From Anas platyrhynchos (Eukaryota; Chordata; Aves; Anseriformes; Anatidae), in the NCBI RefSeq assembly GCF_047663525.1, contig NC_092611.1:9957001-10021000 (forward strand): a stretch of 64,000 bases of DNA, read 5' to 3'. Every line of letters begins with the position of its first letter. Position 1 is the first letter of the stretch. Made by a program: the position numbers and the translations under genes. The notes under the pieces are model-generated. The model searched no databases. It had not been told where the DNA came from and saw only the letters and a program-made list of their open reading frames with translations. Below, piece after piece: positions 29,501 through 44,500 of this stretch.

Positions 29501-32500
29501 GAAGCAGGGGAGGAGGCAACTGTACAGTTACATGTCCACTAGATGGTGCAAACCAGCAGGGAAGCTGAAATTACGTTACGTTTCCCACTCATCCCAGGGG
29601 TAATTATTTGTCATAATTACTTCTACTGCAGTACTGCCCAAATGGCCCTGACAGATTCCCACTGTAACGGTGCTTTGCAAACAAGCAGCTGTACGTTGCC
29701 TCTGGCCCTTTTCCCCTGCAGTGAAGTCTAGCCTGTACAGCAAGTGAATAAAGATAGGAAAGTAAGCTCTGGTAAAGGGAATAAGCTTGGCGTGCCAGAT
29801 TTTCAAGGGGATGCTATGTCCTAGACTCCAGCTAAGAAATCTGAGCAATGAATTGAGCAGTGGGAGGGCAGGAGCTGAAAGGCACTTACTGGAGTTTGGA
29901 GGCCAGGAGTCTCTACACTCATTTGTTGCTCTGCTTGCTGGTGATTTCCCCCGGATCTAGGGTGTAAAGCCAAAATGGTGAGAACAGTGTCACTTCCCAG
30001 CTGGGAGTCATGTTGCTGGTAAACTCTGGGTTGTGTGTGAGGGACAGAAATCAAGAGCCAAACACTAGGAAACTTTTACCCTTCTCTCTTGCCTCTTCTG
30101 CATCTCCATGCGGTGTAACCGTTCCATCAGGCTGGAGATGCCCTGCTCCAGGCTGTCAATAGTGTGGTGCTGTGGGTCGTGGCCACTGAAACTGTTCCTC
30201 AGACTACGGAGTGCATCACGAACAAGCTGCAAGTCATTTGTCTTGCCAAGAGAACACAAATTAATTAGATTATCTCCAGGCTGCTTTCTTCCCATCTAAA
30301 GCCACAGGCTTTATAAAAGGGAAAAATAAAAAAATAAAAACAACTTTAAAAGGTAACAGCTTCCAGGATACCTGGAACCTTTGCCTACATCTGGGTGGGA
30401 AAATGTCCCTTAAGTGCACTTACCCCTCGGTGGGCTGCAGGAGCAGCTCCTTTTCCTGCTGTCTGGAGGAAGCCATTGCTCTGAGCACTGTGACTGCTGT
30501 ATGCCATCACCTGTTTGGTGGAAGATGCGTGTGATGCTAGGAATGTTAGCGTTAGGAGTACACCAAAGATCCCAGTTTGCCATCTTCAAAGGGACAAGAG
30601 GGTATGACAACTTTCCACGTGAAAACTTTCTGGCCAGCACCTTCTACCAGGTAAATACACTCACTAAGGTGTGTGCAGGCAGTCCTATGGGCCAGAGCAC
30701 AAACTTCCCCTAGGATTTTGACACAAGCAGCTAAGCCAGAGAGCTCACTGCTGAGATCTTTGATAAGCTGCATGCTTTGTAGGGTCTGCCTGCCTTGGTT
30801 AGGGCAGAGACAAAAAGACCACGTTGAGCCTGGCCTCTCTGGGATGAAGGAGATTTCTGGAGATAGGTAGCTAGAGGGTGCTAGACAAAAACATCACTCT
30901 GACAGTCTGATGTGTAGACCAAGGCTTCCCATACCTCTTCAGCTTCCCTCTTCATGCAGTGAGCTAGCAGGGCCTCTTTGTGCTCCAGCTCCCGCTCCAA
31001 ATCCACCTGAAAAGGGAACAGAAGTTAACCTTATGGGCTCATTTTTGTGCTAAGTTGATGCTCTTAGGGCATCGGTGCAGCCCACCTGATCCATACCTGC
31101 TGGTAGCTGGCCTCAGAAAGCTGCCTTAGCATTTCATCCAGTTTGGTTTGATGCTGCTGTAAGTGCCGATCCTTCTGGCCCAGTTCCTTCTGTAACACAG
31201 GAATCAACGGAACAGCGAGTAAGGCTCACAGTCATCTCCCTTATGGCAGGAAAGATTGTGTATTCTGCCAGGACCAGGCTCCTCTACAGCTTGACCTACA
31301 CAGTCTGTCTGCTTTTAGCTAAATGTTTGATCAGAGTTTCAGAGCCTTGTTTGTCAGGTCTTTGTTGCCTGAAGTCCCCTTGCCAAACAAAGATCCACTA
31401 CTGAGGCCAGACAACTGATGCAAAGAAAAGAGATTCTTGAGGGATCAGTAGGTGATCAAATTACAGAACCTAACCTGATAGGCTTGTGCACACATTAGAC
31501 ATTCAGCAAGCCATCACAGAAAGAAAACACAATGAAGAATCCACTATCAAAAGCTATCTGACCCCTCCACCTCATTACAAACATCCATGGCTATTGCCAT
31601 TTCTTCACCACCCACAGTGCCACTCTCAGAGGTGACTGAGTGCCAGGAAGACAACAGTCACGTTCACAGGAGAACCATCAGATGCTGCCCCAGCAAAGCT
31701 CCCAGAGAAGAGAGGTCCATTACTTTGTATTCTGCCAACAACCGGTTTCTCTCTTCAACCTTCCTCTGAAGATCAACCTGCAGAGAAAAACAGATAGGTG
31801 TGAGGTCTCATATTCCTTGGGAGTTACTGCAAACCTCTTTGCTCCTTGCTAAAAGAAGACCAAACAGCTGCAGGGTTTGAGGGAGCTGGTGTTTAAGGAC
31901 AGCAACCCTTACGAACAGGGCAGCTCCTTCCTTGCACTGCCTACTCTAGGCAGACACTGCATCACAGCTCCACCTGTCAAAGCACCACTTGCTAAGCAGG
32001 GAGCACGATGAGGAAGGAACAATCCAACTGCACTGAAAACATCATGGAAAGCCCCTCCCTGTCTCAGCTGAAGGCCTTGGAGGACAGGAAGTGGGAGTGA
32101 AGAACAGGGAACTCCAGCAAGCCGGACAGCTGGCAAGTAGCCTGCAGTGTTTACTGTGCAGAGACCTCTGACTGGTCATTCCATCTCCCACGACCCCAGG
32201 AACTACGCTGCAACCACCAACTTTATCCTCTGGCTGCTGGAGCCTCCAGGGCCCCCAGTCTCTTTCCAAAATAACCTCAGCAGCACAGTGACTCACATTC
32301 TGGTTGTGCAACTCCTCCTTGTCCATGTTGGCTCTCAGCAGCTCCTGCTTTAGCTGAAGAACTGAAGCGTCCTGTTGAGCCAGCCTTTGCTGGAGAGCAT
32401 CCTAGGAAAAGACATCATCTATAGGAAAAGTGCTTGTATAGGAAGGTGCTGACAAATGCAGAAACCCTTCCGTGGGAAGTCACCTAGAGCAGTAGCATGA

Positions 32501-35500
32501 CATGTTGGCTATGCACAGTGCTGAAGGGTTGCCAAGGTCCTGAGAGAGCAGGAGATAACACAGATGTCTGCCCCAACAGGCTCCTAGAGTCTTTCTGCCT
32601 TGCTCTTGCCCAGTAGTGGTTTCCCTACCAACATTTTAGCTGTCTTTGATGGAGGGATTTCTGTGCTGCTGCCTGAACTTCCTGCTCCAGGAATGTCCTG
32701 ACAACGTGCCCTTATGGAAGAAAATAGCAGTGTCTTCGAGGGTCTTTTCAGTGGCCTACAGCTTGTGTCTCCAGCCACATATCTGCAACATCCGGAGGGG
32801 GGTAAGAGGCCAAGGTCAGCCAGGGACACAAGTTAACTTAAGTTCTGAGCATGACCTAATTGTGCAATGAAATTCTCTCTGAAGAGGCCAGAGTGTGGAC
32901 TAATTCTGCACCTTTCATTTCGTATTACCCAGAAGCTGAGAGCTCTACCTTGGAGAGGTGCTGCTGTCTTCCTTCACAGAAGCCTGACAGGCAGCTCTAA
33001 AAATACCTCTGTTCAGGAGTCGACTATGGTGAGTTTGTAACTCTAGAGGGAGGAACTGAACAAACAAGCCAAAAAGGTGAAAAATGCTGCAGCTGAAGAG
33101 GACAAGGATGCCCCCCAAGCTCTTTTGCCTCTTGTCAAGAGTTCACTGGGCCAACCCTACTGTGCACACCCCAGGACAGTGGAAAAACAGTCATGAGAAC
33201 CAAGCAGGAATCCCACGCCTCATATTTTGCTTAGGTGAAAAAGAAAATAAAGGTGACTTTGGACCATAATCCTACAGAGACAGAACCCACAAGACCTAAC
33301 TCCTTGTGCCTGTCTCAACTGCAGGAAACAGGACATAGGATCCCCCACCTAAAACTCCCCTAATACAGCTCCCTCCCCTCTCTGGGATTCCTCAGATGTG
33401 TATGGTTGCTGCTTGCCCTACTCCTGGGCTGCAGCAGTCCCCATAGCTTTACTGTTTGAACTTCACAAAGAGTGCCTTTCCTCACCTTTATCCCCTGTAG
33501 GTTTCGAGCTTCTTGTTTGCATTTCAACAGCTCCTTCTGTAAATACAAAAGAATTTGATTAAATGGCATCTTGTCACCCCTTCAAAATCATCTCAAGTCA
33601 GTGTTCTCTCTCCCCAGACACATGCTTCAGACAAAAGTACACCCCATTTCTTCCCACAGATCAAAGAGCATGACAGACCCTGAGACCCCTTAATGAGTTA
33701 CAGACATGGCAAAAAAAAACTGAGCAGCTCTAAGTCCCTGCTATTAAATGCATGAGAAGAAAAAAAAAATTCTTCATCCCCCAAATCTGTCCTTCAGGCC
33801 AATGTCAAGTACTTCGCTCCCAGAATCAGAGCTGGGCCTAGAGCCAGCATCAGCAGAAATTTGACTAAGGCAGGTCTGACAGGACAAGTTATTTACTACA
33901 TTTATCTGCTACTTGTTTTTATTCAGATATGGCTAGAGATTTAACAGCTGGCCAGAGAAAAACATTTTGAGAAGCTACTACAACCTGGATCTCTCCAGCT
34001 TCAAGAGCATGCAGGCAAATCTACTTCAGGGTACATTTAAATTCAGGTAATACTTCAATATTTGTTTTCTTAGAAACTGCCTTTACTAGCAGTGGCTTGA
34101 GGCAAACTGGGGAAGTAGCAGGTATTTTTCTGATGCTATCCCCACAATTTTTTATTAGCCACTGTATCCGTATAAGTGGTTAATGGATATATGGGTATAA
34201 TGGGTATGTGAATACAATAAACACCTCCTAGCCAAGTACCTTTAGTGCTCTCCAGGTCAGTGAATTTGGGTTTCAGGTTTTTAGGGACAGATTCCACACA
34301 GCAGGAGATGGGAACAGAGCTGGACTCTAACACAACATGCACCTCACCTCTGCACCCCCTCCCCCTGACCCCAAACCTCTTTTCTCTTCATCTGCCCATC
34401 CTCTAACCTTTAGGTCTTGATTTTCTTCCACACTCTGGTCCAGACGACTTCGGATTATGATCTGAACACGAAACACCATGGTTACTACTGTGCAAAACAC
34501 ATGTCTGTGGCAGAATGTTACCTGAGGTTGCTCGATCAGAGAAATGTAATCATAGCAATGTGCTCACCAGCTGCTCTTCAGGGCAGGCTCCATGCTCACA
34601 AAGTTCAAAGGATCCTTCCTGCTCATCCTCAGGTAAAGATCCATTGAGCAGCAAAGCCTGGGAAGATGAAGAAAAAATCTCTTTAGACAATTCAAAGGAA
34701 AATAACTGCAATAACAGATTTGAAGTCCATAGCAAAGAGACTGATCCGTGCTTACATGGTGAGGCTTCTGATTTGGAATGAGACTGAAGTGTCTGTCCCC
34801 TGCTGAAAGACACAATTCTAACCACATATTTACAACAGACCTTAGAAACATGATGTGCAGGGAAGCCTAATGCTGTTCTGTGCTAGAAAAGACCAGGACA
34901 CCTCCAGAAGTGCCATCCAAGTGAGGGAAGAGCCCTCACCCACACAGTGAAAGTCTTAAGCTAGGCCCTGTGCTTAATACTGTGTTTCTATCAGCCTCTA
35001 ACTCCTTCAGCAGCTCCAAAGTAGCCCATGTTTGCAGAAAGATGCCAGAATTTCCACAGTAAACCACATCCAGCCTGAAAAAGGGAAAATCCTACACTGT
35101 AGGAAGTGTGACAGGCATGACTGCTCAGATAGCCAGCAGGGTATGCCGTACCAGTTTGCTCTAACTGGTGGTATTTACATTGACCTTTCTGTCTCTAACT
35201 CCCAGGACTCAAAGACATTTGGTATTTGCCAGGATGTTACACCAGTCAATAATTTAATGTCTTTTTTTTTTTTCCCCAGTTAGTTTTCTGTTTTATTTCT
35301 ATTTGAACTTCACAGCTACAGACAAAATATCCCACTTGCAGCAATATTCCAGCTCAGCTCCAAAAGACGTCAAGGCCAACAGGTCGCATTCTGCCTGCTG
35401 ACAGAATCTCCCATCAAAGAGCTGCAACTGCTGCCCAACAGCAGACAGACAACAATCTGTATTCAGTTAATGCAAAGGCTCATTGGGAAACTGTTCTGTG

Positions 35501-38500
35501 AGGGCATCCCAAAGCCTGCCAAGCAGGATATTCAAGCAGGAATCAGACAGGAACAGAAAAAACTGTCATGGTTTTAGCTCCTTATGCGGCAGACATACAT
35601 CAGGTCCCTGATATTTCAATCAAACTCTTGTGAACTGGTGGCTGTGAAATACTGAGCAAGAAGGGGGAAGAAAAAAAAAAAGATCAATTAATCAAATCCA
35701 ATTTCTTGGCTTGCAATAACAGCTGCATCTTCCTGCTCCCACGGAATCAGGGGGCAGCAATGCCAGCTGCTCGCCCTCAGTCCTGAAAGGTGGGGCTAGG
35801 GTGGAGGAGCAGGACATGCCAGTCCTTCCCAAGCTATCTCTCCCTGCTCCCAGTGGGCACATAATGTGAGCGGATTTTACCAGTGCACCAAGCATCTATT
35901 TTCTTTTGGAGCCTTTTGTCTCCTTCCCATTGTCCACGGGGAAAGCACCCTCCCGGCTGCCTATGCTTCTCACACAATCTCTGCTTTGTTTACTGGCACA
36001 TAAATATTTACAATTGAAAGCCAGTATGGTTCCCAGCACAAACAGAAAGGAATATTCCTGAGAGAGTTCAGGGTCTTTACCATATGGATCAGAGGCTCTA
36101 CTCCCCATGCAGAGTCACACAAACTCACACAAATGCGTTGGGCTGAGGGTCACTTGGTCAAGGAGGGACTGAACAGGGTAGTGAGAAAAAGGTCCCACAA
36201 ATAAATGATCCTGGGAGGAAAACGTGCCAAATATTATAGTTCAGCTCAGCTAACTGAAAGACTGATGCAAGCCTGTGTGACCCCTGATCAGCTCTGTGAA
36301 CTTGATTGATTTCCCAACATTCCTTGTCTCCCTGCATTACTTCCGATCACAAATCACAGAATGACTGCTCTATTCTTCCAGGCTGCTAACAAAACCCACA
36401 GGCTGCTAAGTGTCCTGGGGAAGAATGGGAGCCCCAGCCCATGGGAAAATACTGCTGCATCTTTATCATTTTGCACAGTAACATATGTGCTTAGTAGGGT
36501 GATAGCGCACTCAGGGCTTAGCATAGCATCACAGGACAGGGCACCAGGCCAGCAAACCCAGCTACAACCTGGACTCCAACTGAAAGACAAGCTGATAATA
36601 ATCAACTTCTAAACACAGGCTTTGTTCTGGCTTTTCCGCAGGCGTTCCTTTCTTACCTGCATTTGGTGTGCCCTTAAAATCTACCTAAATACCACTAGTC
36701 AAGACCATTGGCCTTTAGTCTCCATAGCTTTATCTCTCTTTCTGCAGCCCTCTTTTTCCCTCCCCACCAAATATGAGCCTCAAATTACATCAACACAGTT
36801 TTGGAGAAACCTGAACTAAAACCAACAGAAAAGGCTGTATCTGAATTGCACAAACTGATGTTAGATTCTTTGAAACACTGGTAAATATGCAGGCACTGGG
36901 GAAATTGCAGCCATGCTTCCTCCCAATCTAGTTTCTCTTGATTAAGCATGGTATATAATGACAGGGAACCTCCTAAATGTTGCAGGTAAGGAAGATATTA
37001 GAAGATATTAGAGTGTGTATTAGGTGCTTATGACAAAGCACTATCAAATACTCCCTTGTTCCCAGGGAAGTCATCCCACAGGGCAAGACAGGGAAGAGTC
37101 ACTGTCCCCACTAACTGACTTCTGCACAGTCACTGCAGGAGACCTTACTGGGCCAGAATTCTCACTCAGCTGTCAAGTTCCAGGCCAGTGTCTCAGCTGC
37201 AAGATAACCTATCTGCCAGATAGATTTGGTAGGAAAAAAAAAAAAAAAAAAAAAAAGTATGTAGGGGAAATCTGGCTGAAAAGAAAATCTCTTACCTGCA
37301 AACCTGATATCATCTTCTTTGCTTCCTCCATTTCCTTTTCCAAATGGTCCTGTTGTTCCAAAAGCTGCTCCTCCCATGAATTCTCCAAATGTGACACAGG
37401 GTTCCCTGCTTGCCAGTCAGGCTGGAAGTGAGATTCTGTCTCTTCTGGAAGAGAAACAAACTGAATGTGGTCATGACAGACAGTGATCCAAAAGAGACTT
37501 GCACAACACAGTAATTGCCTGCTGTCCACAATGTCAATCACTGCCAAACTAGCATGTCTTCTAGCTGCTATTTATGCCTCATTCTTCACACAAAGGAAAC
37601 TTTCCTGAGCACACATAAATCAACGATGATTGGCATCCTCCCTCTTCATTAACTTGCTGGATCTGATGAGTTTTGATGAGGACTAGTCACAGGAATACCT
37701 GCTACCTTGTTGATGAAAGATGAAACTGGCCAGTGCTGTGCATCCACAGACATGCAGCTGCAGTACCCTGCGGCAGGAGCAGCAAGAAGACACAGTGCTG
37801 CTGCCAAAAATACAAGGAAGAGCCCCAGCCTGCCAGCTACCCCACCTGCTGAGGTGGTCATCAAATACTTTCAAAGGAGCACTGAGGTAGGCTATACTGT
37901 CTGAGGTAGCAAAGCATTTCCTAGGAGAGCTTCGGTTGTTTGCTCTTGGGATGGAAGCTAACCAGGAAGGGCTATTATTAGGCTATGTCCCTGAAAAGAA
38001 AAACAAAAAAAACCCAAAACATTTCAGGAACTTCTTCAAAAAGACTTCCTTCAATCTGTATGAAAATTTCAAATGCAAACTGACCGTATCAGAGGGCAAT
38101 TGTGGCAACACAACGTTGAGTTCAATGCAAAAGCCACAACAATACTTCAATAGTTCAATTCCTTGCGAAGAGTCACTCAACCTATGTACCGACACACTGT
38201 ACACACAGACCCTTACACAAAGTGAAGTTCTGCATTATGGGCTTTACAGTTTTCCATGGACTGTGTCTTTAAGGGGATTTGAGAGTTTTTTTTTCCTCCT
38301 CTCAATACAGCCAAATGATGCTGTGATGAAAGCATCACCCTACCGTGAAAGTTAAACATGCCCCCTAATCCTTCTCCAGAACTTTTGTTTTCCAAGCATT
38401 AGCTAGCAAGCCTCACAGACATTGACTGTACAACTGTTGCCAGATATGGCATCACTGCAGTGCTCACAGTTTTGAGATTAAGGTTTACAAAGCAATACCC

Positions 38501-41500
38501 AGCAACCTATTCTCCACGTTCATTTCAGTCTCTGGGGAACTTCCCAGCAAGTTTGTGATGCAATCAAAACCCAGTAATAGTGTGAGCTGTGAAGCATTTT
38601 CAGCAAGCTACCTGTTTTACTTTCTGTTTCTTCAGTGTGGATAATCGCATATCCTGCTTTCTCCTCTGACGGGGTTACAGTGGATTCACTCTTTGTGCTA
38701 TGGATAGGACTGGGTGATGCGAGACTGCAAAGGAAATGAGAAACAGTTATCTCAGAGTGCTGATCAACATTACCCTTATCTAAGATAAAAGTAAATATGC
38801 AGGAAGTCTTGTTGTCAGAATTATCTGCATACCAGGGAAGCCAGTAAGAAACCAAACTTGGCATCTAACTTTTCAATCACTCTACATCAGTGTGACAGCA
38901 GGCTGTTAAGCAACCCAATGTGTCTCTTCATTTTCCTTAACAGAAAGTTTGCTGCTTCCACAGAACTTAGAAACACTCACGCAGGGATGAGACCACTCTT
39001 TAAGGTCTGCTCAGAAACAATTTGCTGCAAGCCTTCTATGCATGTTGGAAGCTAAACAAAAAGCCACCCTGCTTTCTTCACATCTCACCCCCGGGTTTCG
39101 AAAGCACCCCTGCAATCAGAGAACAAACTTAAAAATATTTTGTTCTTGGATTTTCTAGTCAGATAACACTCATTTGTGTTCTTAGGTTAAAAGTTGTTTA
39201 AAGTACCCAAATATTTTCAGTGGAGTCATCTCAGCTGACTGTGAGGTCCAAACACAACCTTTTTTTTTCTGAAATTCTTCTTACGCACATCACCCAGACA
39301 ACAAGACAAGGTGGCTGAAGCTCACTGACCCATTCAACATACCTCCAAAGACTCAGGAACTAATCCTTGCTAGTGTGAGCAGGAGTTAAGTTTTCATTCT
39401 CCACAACACAGAAACAAAGGGCAGAAAACAAAAAGGAAATAATGTGGAAAAATAACAGAATAGGTTCAGAAAAATAAGAAGTTTCAGCAGCTTGCCCTCC
39501 ACATCTTCCCAGCACTGCTGCTGCATACTCTGCAGCTCTCCCAGAATCTGAAAAGCCTTGCAATCGAGATGAAAACTACTTGCTTGCAGCTCTGTCTAGT
39601 CCACTCCCACAGGCAGTGCTAGCTGAGTTCTCATTTATGTTACAGAGCTTCAAACCATCTAGTTTAAAAGGTCCAAACTGAATGGACATTCACCACGTTA
39701 AAGGAGGAGATGAAGACAACTTACTAAGTGCAAGAATGACCACCTTCTAATGGGAATCTGTAACAGTCACAGTACCTGTCCTGTCCTGCTGAAGTAGGGT
39801 GTGTGTGATCATTAAAGGCCTCCAAGTCGCCTGGCTTTGCTCAAAGATTTACCTTCAGGATGACTAACTCCATTACAGCACTCCTTCACTAGACACACGT
39901 TGTACATGCCACTTGTAACCAGCCGCTTGCTCCTGCTTGCCACTGAGTGACACAGTGAAAGTGCCACTGAAATGCACTCGGGTGCCCGATGAAGCAGTGC
40001 CAGAGGTCAGGTTGCCCCACTCATTATCCCATCAGTGAGTTAAAGCTGAAAACATTGCTACGCTTTTTGTATCAGTCACCAAGCCCGTCCGAGGATGAAA
40101 TATCCACTCGTGTGATTTTCTCTTTAAAGTACATCACAATTCATGATTAGAACATGCAGAAATAAGTGCTGGGAAATTAAAGCTATTTAAGTTTTATGAT
40201 GCAAACTGTTCCACTTTATTCCTTTTACCACTGTTTGGCTTCTTAACCCATATATCCTTGCTCAGCCGAGTCCCAGAGCTGTCAGTGCCTGCAGAGTCAA
40301 AGCTTTAGGGAAACAGCCCCAATGATGAGCACAAACTCCCATAATTTTAATAAACACCCCACCCCTGCTGTTTCAAATGACAATGGCAACAATCGCTCAC
40401 CATTTGACTTGTTTCCCTCCCATGATCCCACTTTAACCTTTCGCCTCACAGGATCTGTTTCCTGGGGAGCCTCAGGATGCTGGCTACAGACATGCCTCGT
40501 CCCTCCACCAGCTCAGAAATTCAGCGCAGAAGATGCCAGCTCCTGTCAAACTACCGGAGGAGTATTTGCCAGGCAGACCTCTTCACGTTAGCTTGAAAAG
40601 ATTCACAGCCGAAAAAAACTCAGGGTCTTTGCAAGAAGCCACCTGATGGCAGATCAGCAGTCCCTGTGCACAGATTTGCTTCCAGAGCCAGGGGAATTCT
40701 GCAGCCCGGGTTTTGCTTTTGCTGATTTTCCTCTCGGGTTATTTGTCTCTTGCTGCTGCATTTTGGTCAGCCGCACACCCAGTTGTTTGCATCACCCGGA
40801 CTGATCTGGATTGCCGGTGGCATTTCTCAGCCCATTCTGCCCTCTTCAGATTCCCAGCACCTGCTGCAGATGCCAACCAAGTGTCGAGAGACGCTGCAAG
40901 CAGTAGGTTCCCTGCTCTTCCAGGCTCGGATGCTGCCTCGGAAGACGGCATGCAGCACTTCTCAGCCCTGTGCACAGCTTCTTCTTGCTGCTATCTCCAG
41001 CTCCCTCTCCCTCCTGCTGTCACACAGGCTGTGCCTTTTCTCCGAGCAGCCTGGCTCGGAGTGGGGGAGGGAAGGAAAGCTGGTGGAAGGGGAGGAGAGA
41101 GGGAGGAGGGATGCGTGAGGGGCTCACTGGCCTGGGAATCAGGCTGATTTGGGAAAATTTTCCATGAATCATTTCTATTGCCTTTGCTGATTAGAGCTGC
41201 TATCCCTGGAAATCTGCTCTTCAGGCTGTGAGCTCTCCGAAGTGTTACTGCAGAAACGAGCCGGTGCCAGGCCGGACATGCTGCCCTGGGACGGATCCAG
41301 CAGCAGCACCATGAGATGGAGGGGTAGCTGCTGCTGCCACAGAGCAGGGGCTTCTTTCTGTGGCTCACAGCTAGGCTAGCACATTCCTGGCTATAAGGGA
41401 AGAGAAAAAACATCTTGTTTTCATCGCCAAGCCTGGTGTCTGCAGAGGACAGCCCCAGGAGCCGGAGGTCGGATTGCTCCCAGTTTCTGTTAGCAGATCA

Positions 41501-44500
41501 CCGGCCGAAGCTAAGAGCAAGCCCAGTCCTTGTGAGCACCAAGGAGCCAAAGCAAAATACAGAATATTGCTTCTGTTGAGCCTTATTTCTGAGCACCAGG
41601 CAGTGCCTGGTGCCCTGTAACAGGACAACATATTCCCGATTTCGTAAGGCTCAGTATAAATAGATTCTTCCCCACTTGGCAGTTCCTCCCGCAATTCAGC
41701 AGTCAACCTCTGTGTTTGCAATTGCTGTGCTTCTGGTTAACAGCATCGGATGCTTTTTCACCACAAAAGCCCCAATCTGTTCTCTCCTTGCTCACACACA
41801 AGTGCTCTGACTGGAGGCTACAGAAAAAGTTCTCCTGTCTGGCAGCCTGGAGCTGTTCCCCAGCTGAGCCCTGCATGCAAAAAAAACCAAAAAACAACAA
41901 AAACAAACAAACAAAAAAAACAGCAAAAAAAAAAACAGTATCATTACCCCAGCCCTCAAAGCTATGGTCTCACCCTTTGAGGACAGAACCAGCACCTTGT
42001 GCATCCCTCCCAGTCTCTCTCCTGGGCCTTGCTGCTGCTAGAGACAATGCTGTTTCCAACCCACATCCCCAAGGTAGCAAATCCACACGCTGGATGGGGA
42101 ATATTCCCGCTCTCGAGATATTGCGATTAAAATTTAATTTTGTCTCACTGCATATTCCCAGCTTTAATTAAAATTGTTTTAGCTCCAGCTTGATGCAATC
42201 TCTGATCATTTCCTGTTGAGCTCACAGTGGCTGGCTGTGCATCCCCATAGCACAGGATTAGCAGAGCTCTAGGAGAGGAAAAATACCAGGCAGGCTGCAA
42301 AGGCTCGGGGCTCCCTTCTGCTCCTGATCTGTATGCGCACAGAGTGGATCAAAAACGATCTTGGGCTTTCAAGATCCATAATTCCAGATAAAAAGCAGCT
42401 CCCATCAATGAAATTAACCAACATAAAGACTGTTTGTCTGCTTTTTTCCTTACTTATTCCCGAGCTCCACATACTTAGCTTTTCTAGAATGAGAGCACAG
42501 TAAAGCTTTGCCAAGCACTTCAGCCCTCACTATTTCGGCCCTGGGCCTCTATCCACCCACATCAACTCACATCTGGAACACCTACAATATGAACCGTGCT
42601 CCAACGTGGAGATGTGCTATTTTGCCCTGGAAAACAAAACTGTTTTTATAAGTTCCAAGGAGAAACAGACTAAAAAATAGAAGAATTCTTATTGAAAAAG
42701 AGAAATCAAGATAACTCACTGTAGATTTTTCAACTACATTGTGGAACATGTTCTGAATTCACGTTAAATAGAAAATTGTGGAAGTTAATTATTACATTAA
42801 GGATCTTACAGTGTTATTGCCCTATCAGGGATAGTATCACCATTACCATATGGCAAGAGAACTCATGGCATTGTATGAGAAAAAACAAAGCAATGTAGGA
42901 TGTGCACATAAAGTTTCATTCACCAGCAAAATGGAGTCACAAACAGATAAACAACTGTTGTCCAACAATACCTGATACGGTAGGAAAGTACCTGTAAAAT
43001 AGGCTACCTTAACCCGAACAAGGAGAGGAGGGAGGCAACAGGTGTCACTCACTGTCCTACTGAGATCACAGTTCAAGAATCAAAATCAAAGTCCTGTGAC
43101 ATTCATCAGCCATGAAACTGTGTGGCCAGGACCAGAATTTTTCCATCCTCCCTCGAATGACAGCTTCAAAGTCCACTCTCTACTGACATCATGTGGAGGC
43201 AGCGGTCCAGTACTGGCTCACACGGAGTTTCCACACCCATCCAAATGTTTATGTCTGTATTTAAAGCAGACCTCACACTGATAAAGCAAATTTTGAGCAC
43301 AAGTACAAACTACTCTTTTTTTTTTTTTCCTTCCATCTAATCTGTTGAACTAAGTGACACTAATGCTTAGGTACACAGAGGCCTCCTTGCACTATGGGAG
43401 CATCAAAAGTGGCCCAAGAAATCTTGTGGAGAAATCCTGCTTGCTGAGAAACTATCAGGGCCAATCTGCCCCAAGAAAATCAACCTCCTCGCTCCTGCAC
43501 AAGAAGGGAAAATAAAAGCGCCCCATTGAGGCACTTTCAGGGGATGGCCCAGGCAGGACAAGGAGGCAATGGATGAGAGCTGGTACTTACATTGGGGTTA
43601 AGAAACCGAATCGAAGATCTGCAGCCATGCCCATGCAGCTCTACGTGTGTTCCAGAAGAGCTTAAATGGAGCAAAGCATCATACCCAGAGGGAGAGCAAA
43701 TATGTTCAGTCATACAGTCTTGTTTGCAAGCTAGTCTCTAGTTCTCCGGGGAAAAAGGGAAAGGCTGTCTTTTACTCAGAATATACCCACAGTAAATCAG
43801 CTGCTACGCCACAGTACAGTTTTTATTCTGCTGTCCCTTCAGCTACACTCTCTCCTATATCCATGAAAATAAAACAACATAGCCACATGTCCTCCTTCTC
43901 CTCTCACTGCTCAAGTAAATAGGGACAAGAGTTTTCATTTCTGCCCCAAAGCAAAAGGGAGTGAGAAGAGTCTGTAAGGCACCACTGTAATGTGTTGTGA
44001 CTGGCACACACTGCCCAGGTTCTCATTGCAAGTCATACTGTCTCATATTGGAAATACGTTATATCCTGCCATTCTAGCCAATCCTGGGTTCTACAGGTCC
44101 TATTTTTTAGAAACCCTCCGCTTACCCCAGCCTGACCTTGCTTAACTTGGGCAGTCAAGAATCGCAGTCAAGGCTGCAGACTGTTTATAACGCAGACCAC
44201 ATACTTCTCAGGATCCAAGTCCTACTTTAAAGGGCAAAGCCAACTCTCACATAAACCGTAGTGAGCTCTGACTTTTGGGACTTCACACTTCACAACAGCA
44301 TGCAGGAGATTTTTCAGTTACATAATTTAATGTGAAAGTCTGGGGGATAGAAGGCTAAGTGAGATACCTGTAAATCTAGAGACAATTAAAGGTGATGGAT
44401 GACGGCACGATGGCAATGAAGACACAGCTGCAAGTCTCCTCAAGACTGTAGGCTTCGATTAAAGACTGGTGTATTCCTGTAACTACTATTCAAATCCACA

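Noticed and set aside
37209-37295. Extension of the DIXDC1 reading frame into a Phe-rich segment
   Set aside because: It is the translation of the A23/T23 homopolymer beyond a strong gtaaga donor, so it is intronic.
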